5,390 nt of DNA from Candidatus Sulfotelmatobacter sp. (GTDB taxonomy: Bacteria > Acidobacteriota > Terriglobia > Terriglobales > Acidobacteriaceae): assembly GCA_030037515.1 (NCBI GenBank), contig JASHRE010000894.1, forward strand, positions 1 through 5,390. Direction: 5' to 3'. Made by a program: the position numbers and the translations under genes. Numbering within the stretch: the stretch's first letter is position 1; the number at the start of each line of letters is the position of its first letter. The notes below the pieces were generated by a model. The model had not been told where the DNA came from. It saw only the letters and a list, made by a program, of their open reading frames with translations, and ran no database searches. Positions 5,150-5,390 of this stretch are shown here, piece by piece.

Positions 5150-5151
5150 CG

Positions 5152-5390
5152 ATGGCGCATTGGAGAAGAATCGTCGCCAAGCTCCGCAATCTCCTCGCCA
5201 ACAAACATGCCGAAGAGGACCTTGCCCGCGAAGTCGCTTCGCACCTCACCCTCCTCGCCGACGACTTCGAACGCCGCGGCATGTCGGCTGAAGAAGCACG
5301 TCTAGCCGCGCTGCGCGCTTTTGGCGGCGTGGAGCAGGCAAAGCAGGCACATCGCGACGAGCGCTCTTCGTTGTGGATCGAACAAGCCAT
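5152..5390 (+). CDS. ADOP-type ABC transporter permease, N-terminal fragment (runs off the window)
   Basis: The first 79 codons are visible, with AGAGGA (5137-5142) as Shine-Dalgarno inside the end of the PadR gene. They show the soluble N-terminal prefix typical of acidobacterial duplicated orphan permeases: a basic opening (MAHWRRIVAKLRNLL), an acidic helix (AEEDLAREVASHL), then RRGMSAEEARLAALRAFGGVEQ, in which the GMSxEEAR and AFGG motifs are hallmarks, followed by HRDER. No membrane segment has begun yet. Family members are usually around 800 residues with duplicated MacB/FtsX-like periplasmic and membrane units, in the inner membrane, probably moving lipids, peptides or drugs out of the cytoplasmic membrane with a separate or absent ATPase. 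The substrate is unknown. The gene is translationally close-coupled to its regulator (2-nt gap). Confidence 0.9.
   Translation, partial: MAHWRRIVAKLRNLLANKHAEEDLAREVASHLTLLADDFERRGMSAEEARLAALRAFGGVEQAKQAHRDERSSLWIEQA

Overview
The window looks like a piece of an Acidobacteriota (Terriglobia-type) chromosome. The strongest evidence is the right end. There a PadR regulator of the acidobacterial subtype sits 2 nt upstream of the N-terminus of an ADOP-type permease (acidobacterial duplicated orphan permease), a pairing characteristic of that phylum. The secreted FG-GAP/Ig-like protein with a hydrophobic C-terminal tail and the stand-alone secreted TonB-C protein fit the same origin. No tRNA, rRNA, CRISPR array, transposase or phage gene is visible.

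Layout. Positions 1-217 hold no recognisable gene. Positions 218-1459 (minus) encode an FG-GAP/VCBS repeat protein that appears damaged at both ends. Its 5' part (signal peptide and earlier repeats) is missing. At the 3' end, a 7-bp tandem duplication has shifted the frame past what looks like the original stop codon. Divergent from it, 1612-2535 (plus) encodes an exported protein with a C-terminal TonB domain. Positions 2536-3296 are a gene-poor stretch with a cluster of inverted repeats, including a 70-bp nested hairpin with 23-bp arms. Positions 4535-3297 (minus) hold a two-gene unit: a small AbiEii/DUF6036-like nucleotidyltransferase, then a 235-residue uncharacterised protein with a probable C-terminal helix-turn-helix. 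The first gene has a perfect extended -10 element so close to its ATG that the mRNA is probably leaderless. The second has a perfect Shine-Dalgarno. The nucleotidyltransferase appears to have lost its last residues to a 1-nt deletion. Positions 4820-5390 (plus) hold the PadR-ADOP operon, preceded by a perfect 8-bp inverted repeat that is a likely operator.

How the genes work together. The PadR protein probably controls the permease behind it and itself. The nucleotidyltransferase and its partner form a co-transcribed unit that resembles a toxin-antitoxin or defence module, but this is inference. The FG-GAP protein and TonB-C protein belong to the cell-envelope or secreted fraction, with no visible functional link to the other genes. 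Three frame- or end-disrupting lesions in about 4 kb suggest local decay, or sequencing or assembly errors that should be excluded first.
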